NCBI RefSeq assembly: GCF_017115105.1
Contig: NZ_JABXKH010000108.1
Span: 1 to 51,944 of the forward strand
From: Nostoc sp. NMS2
GTDB lineage: Bacteria > Cyanobacteriota > Cyanobacteriia > Cyanobacteriales > Nostocaceae
Length of the DNA stretch: 51,944 nt
Direction of reading: 5' to 3'
Made by a program: the position numbers and the translations under genes
Shown: positions 49,076-51,944 of the stretch, piece by piece
How the letters are laid out: every line of letters begins with the position of its first letter
How positions within the stretch are numbered: the stretch's first letter is position 1
The notes under the pieces: generated by a model
Databases searched by the model: none
The model's input: the letters and a program-made list of their open reading frames with translations, nothing else
Told to the model about the DNA's origin: nothing

Positions 49076-51268
49076 ATGAAAACCCTACTTATTGACAATT
49101 ATGATTCTTATACCTTTAATCTTTACCAATTAATTGCAGCAGTCAATGGAGAGTATCCTACTGTAATTTACAACGATCAATTTGCATGGGATGAACTGCA
49201 ACAGTGGGAATTTGACAACATTGTGATTTCACCAGGGCCAGGTCGTCCTGAGAATCTCAAAGATTTTGGAATCTGTCGTCAAGCTATTCAAAATACCCAA
49301 GTGCCGCTTCTAGGCGTTTGCCTTGGACATCAAGGACTTGGTAATGGGTATGGAGGAAAAGTTATTCATGCGCCGGAAGTTCGGCATGGCCGGCTCAGTG
49401 ATGTTTATCACACTAGTACTGATTTGTTTGCAGGAATTCCTTCTCCTTTCTCTGTTGTGCGCTACCATTCCTTGCTGGTTTCAAATGATCTACCGGACTG
49501 TTTAGAAAAAGTAGCGTGGACACAGGACAATCTGGTGATGGGAATGCGCCATCGCTCTTTGCCGCTATGGGGTGTGCAGTTTCATCCAGAGTCAATCTGT
49601 ACTGAGTATGGACAAACCCTGTTCGAGAATTTTAGACAGATTACCTTCAAATTTGCCCAAGAGCGCGGCAATAGTCAGAAAAAACAGTATTGGATCGGAA
49701 ATAGCGGGACTGCTCCAATACCTTCAAGTTCTTATTGCCAAAAACAGCAACAGGAATTTGAACTTTGTACGCGCAAGCTGAGTCTGTGTCCCGATACTGA
49801 GCAGATGTTTGTGCATTTGTTTGGCAACTCACTAAATGCATTCTGGTTAGACAGCAGTCGTGTTGAAGCCGGTCTTTCCCGCTTTTCCTTCATGGGAGAT
49901 AACAGTGGCGAAAACAGTCTCCTGATTCATTATCAAGCGCGATCTGCCGTAGGCGGCAGCGCTTCGCTAACGCAAGAACTCACCGTTACCAAGTCCGATA
50001 CCATCAGCCGTAGAACAGAGGGGATTTTTGACTATCTCCAGCATGAAATTGAACGGCGACATTGCTCATCTGATGATTTACCCTTCGATTTCAACTGCGG
50101 GTTTGTGGGTTACTTTGGATATGAACTAAAGGCAGAGTGCGGAGCTAAATTAAACTACCCCTCTACCTTACCCGATGCCATGTTTCTGTTGGCCGATCGC
50201 ATGATTGTAATCGATCACCAAGAGCAAGCCCTCTATCTACTCTGCCTAATTCAGCAGGGACAAACAGCCGCCTCTGAAGCCTGGTTTGAATGGATCAGAC
50301 ACCAGATTGAGAACCTTCCTCCCCTGTCACCTGTTGTTCCTGAGAAGAAAGAGACACCTGTTATCTTCCGATTAAACCGGTCTAAAAAGACTTATCTTGA
50401 TGATATTGAGACATGTTTGCAGGAAATTCACGAAGGAGAAACTTATCAAGTTTGTTTAACAAATAAGATTCACACAGACACGACACCCGATCCACTGGCG
50501 TTCTATCGTTCATTACGCCGCATCAATCCTGCTCCTTACTCTGCATTTTTGCGTTTTGGCGATGTAGCGATCGCCTGCTCATCTCCAGAGCGATTTCTGC
50601 ACATCGATCGCCAAGGTTGGGTAGAAACAAAGCCTATCAAGGGAACGCTACCACGAGGAAAAACGCCCAAAGAAGATTTTATTCTGCGTGAAAGATTGTG
50701 GAACAGTGAAAAAGATCGAGCGGAGAATCTAATGATTGTAGATTTGCTTCGCAACGATCTAGGACGGGTTTGTGCAGTCGGTACTGTTCATGTTCCCAAA
50801 TTGATGGATGTAGAAACTTATGCCACAGTACATCAATTGGTAACGACCATTCGCGGTCATTTACGCGCCGATATGAGCGCCACAGACTGCATTCGTAATG
50901 CCTTCCCCGGCGGTTCTATGACGGGCGCTCCCAAGCTCAGAACCCTTGAGATTATTGATCGATTAGAGCAGTCAGCACGAGGAGTTTATTCAGGAGCGAT
51001 CGGCTTTTTGGGATTGAATGGTTCAGCTGACTTGAATATTGTCATTCGCACTGCTGTGTTGACTCCAGAGCAAACCTCGATTGGCGTTGGCGGTGGCATT
51101 GTAGCGCTTTCTGATCCTGAGATGGAGTTTCAAGAAACAATGTTGAAAGCAAAGGCATTGATTCATGCCATGATGCTCACAACGCATGGAACCCTTGATC
51201 CTGACCAATATTACATCCAGGGAATAGAGACAGAGACTTTTGATAGCTCTAAAAAAGTGCGGGCATAG
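49076..51268 (+). CDS. pabAB: Aminodeoxychorismate synthase, fused PabA-PabB
   Basis: The 730-residue protein joins a glutamine amidotransferase to a chorismate-binding synthase. The N-terminal part has nucleophile Cys82 in GVCLGHQ and catalytic His170/Glu172 in GVQFHPES. The C-terminal part has ETYQVCLTNKI, Lys522 in KPIKGTLPRG and GGSMTGAPKLRTLEIIDRLE. The PIKGT lysine, rather than PIAGT, is the mark of 4-amino-4-deoxychorismate synthase rather than anthranilate synthase. It makes the precursor of p-aminobenzoate for folate or for secondary metabolism. The location directly downstream of an NRPS suggests a pathway-specific copy, by inference. A repeat at 49941-49973 adds about 11 residues in frame (RSAVGGSASLTQ) without a stop. 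No PabC lyase is visible. Confidence 0.92.
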   Translation: MKTLLIDNYDSYTFNLYQLIAAVNGEYPTVIYNDQFAWDELQQWEFDNIVISPGPGRPENLKDFGICRQAIQNTQVPLLGVCLGHQGLGNGYGGKVIHAPEVRHGRLSDVYHTSTDLFAGIPSPFSVVRYHSLLVSNDLPDCLEKVAWTQDNLVMGMRHRSLPLWGVQFHPESICTEYGQTLFENFRQITFKFAQERGNSQKKQYWIGNSGTAPIPSSSYCQKQQQEFELCTRKLSLCPDTEQMFVHLFGNSLNAFWLDSSRVEAGLSRFSFMGDNSGENSLLIHYQARSAVGGSASLTQELTVTKSDTISRRTEGIFDYLQHEIERRHCSSDDLPFDFNCGFVGYFGYELKAECGAKLNYPSTLPDAMFLLADRMIVIDHQEQALYLLCLIQQGQTAASEAWFEWIRHQIENLPPLSPVVPEKKETPVIFRLNRSKKTYLDDIETCLQEIHEGETYQVCLTNKIHTDTTPDPLAFYRSLRRINPAPYSAFLRFGDVAIACSSPERFLHIDRQGWVETKPIKGTLPRGKTPKEDFILRERLWNSEKDRAENLMIVDLLRNDLGRVCAVGTVHVPKLMDVETYATVHQLVTTIRGHLRADMSATDCIRNAFPGGSMTGAPKLRTLEIIDRLEQSARGVYSGAIGFLGLNGSADLNIVIRTAVLTPEQTSIGVGGGIVALSDPEMEFQETMLKAKALIHAMMLTTHGTLDPDQYYIQGIETETFDSSKKVRA
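49941..49973. repeat. Short palindromic repeat inside pabAB
   Basis: GATCTGCCGTAGGCGGCAGC followed by GCTTCGCTAACGC is a GC-rich dispersed-type repeat; CTGCCGTAGGCGGCAG forms a hairpin. It is read in frame in the linker between the amidotransferase and synthase parts. Confidence 0.55.
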
Positions 51269-51291
51269 GTGTATAAACTGTTGAAATCTAA

Positions 51292-51567
51292 TTCCAAAGG
51301 GCTTATGTCAATACAGAACGTTGGGATACCTTTACCTATGAGACAGCGAAGCCCGTGGTGGGACAAAACTTGCTGGTGGATAAGTATGATAGCGGGATCG
51401 CAGCTTTGCGCTTTGCTGAAGAAAATCCTGATGTATTAGTAGTTGATGAAGTTATTGGCTCTATCCAAACGGCTTGGCTTGTATATGGCCGCCAGCAAAA
51501 TAGGCAGCAGGGAGTGATTGGGATCAAAAATCCCAAACTTTTCCAATCAGAACTTTTTCATGCATAG
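51292..51567 (+). pseudogene. C-terminal fragment of an unrecognised protein
   Basis: The open frame reads RAYVNTERWDTFTYETAKP, then VDKYDSGIAALRFAEENPDV and VIGSIQTAWLVYGRQQNRQ, and ends SELFHA. It has soluble alpha/beta composition. No start with a ribosome site is present and the frame is closed upstream at 51291, so it is probably the 3' end of a deleted gene, or begins at GTG 51352/51355. I do not recognise the family. It is 23 bases after PabAB and 16 bases before the cupin, so the three may be co-transcribed. Confidence 0.45.
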
Positions 51568-51583
51568 GTAATCATATTAAAAA

Positions 51584-51847
51584 ATGTCAGTATTTTTCCC
51601 AGAACCTCAAACGATAAAGATTCGCCCAGACTTAGAATTGACTCTTTTCCAGTGTCAAGAAATAGTCATTCAATTAGCTAATATCTCGCCAGGAGCAATT
51701 TTTGAGCCTCATCAACATCCAGAAAGTCAAATGGGTATGATTTTTAATGGTTGTGTGGAAATCAATGTCGATGGTAAGAAAGCAATTTTAGAGCCATTTC
51801 AGCAAGTGTATGTAGCGGCAGCTAATTGTAGCGAACTGCAAACATAA
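51584..51847 (+). pseudogene. Cupin domain protein, C-terminus replaced
   Basis: The 87-residue product has a metal-type cupin motif 1, PGAIFEPHQHPESQMGMIFNG, which gives the His, His and Glu/Gln ligands. The following strands VEINVDGKKAILEPFQQVYV are normal. Motif 2 (with the last His ligand) should come next, but after VAAAN the frame reads CSELQT and stops. The fold is incomplete by about 25 residues. A different frame (NRKQGDFETTLRFLSAFGDD) is open from about 51838 to the window end and may be an adjoining fragment of another gene. Confidence 0.6.
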
Positions 51848-51944
51848 ACGCTTCAAACCGCAAACAAGGCGATTTTGAAACCACATTAAGGTTCTTGTCA
51901 GCTTTTGGTGATGATGAAAGGTTACGCGCTTTAAGGCAGAAGGC

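Noticed and set aside
49076..51268. Anthranilate synthase (TrpE-TrpG fusion)
   Set aside because: The synthase part has PIKGT with lysine at the diagnostic position, which is typical of aminodeoxychorismate synthase, not the PIAGT of anthranilate synthase.

Overview
The window comes from a filamentous, Nostoc-type cyanobacterium. The palindromic octamer GCGATCGC (HIP1) recurs throughout, for example at 319-326. Seven-base AATTCGT/ACGAATT tandem repeats (STRR type) and many small dispersed repeats are present. The gene content also fits: TPR-linked Ser/Thr kinases, large multi-PAS hybrid histidine kinases, a PEP-CTERM protein, and nonribosomal peptide synthetase (NRPS) genes. These assignments were read by eye from the sequence; no search was run.

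Layout. 1-6.0 kb: a DUF697-type GTPase, an orphan ParD-like antitoxin, a multi-PAS hybrid histidine kinase, a MITE-like element, and a rhomboid homologue that appears to have lost both catalytic residues. 6.1-14.2 kb: a signalling block with a Ser/Thr kinase carrying ten TPRs, a two-gene histidine kinase/response regulator operon, and a second Ser/Thr kinase. 14.9-25.7 kb: ordinary accessory genes (PEP-CTERM protein, second GTPase, histidine kinase, DUF937 protein with a calcium-type loop, two flavin or PNPOx-type enzymes, DUF4336 protein, acetamidase/formamidase). A GNAT gene here is broken by an in-frame stop, and a 58-residue membrane protein lies on the minus strand.

25.7-32.1 kb is a gene graveyard. 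Fragments of an ABC ATPase, an oleate hydratase-like protein, a CPH-type metal ATPase, a copper-chaperone-like HMA protein, a pyruvate kinase, a PspC protein, a GIN-domain protein, a ZIP transporter and an ion channel lie end to end. Several are fused at deletion junctions; one fusion joins an FAD-binding N-terminus in frame to an almost complete HdeD membrane protein. Two intact P-type ATPases (Ca2+-type and MgtA-type) and a PNPOx-fold protein follow at 32.2-38.2 kb, so this looks like an ion-homeostasis/stress island that is mostly decayed.

40.0-51.9 kb: an IS1634-like transposase remnant cuts into the first condensation domain of an NRPS locus. The first NRPS gene keeps part of C, then A-PCP. 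The second has docking-C-A-PCP-E-C, but its single 2,061-codon reading frame is interrupted by four in-frame stop codons and no frameshift. A fused PabAB aminodeoxychorismate synthase, an unrecognised fragment and a truncated cupin follow.

The strongest signals for follow-up are: (i) the nonsense-only interruption of a 6.2 kb NRPS frame, with similar single in-frame stops in three other genes; (ii) short palindromic repeats sitting in frame inside otherwise intact enzymes (both P-type ATPases, PabAB, both NRPS adenylation domains); (iii) the rhomboid pseudoprotease; and (iv) the FAD-HdeD fusion.
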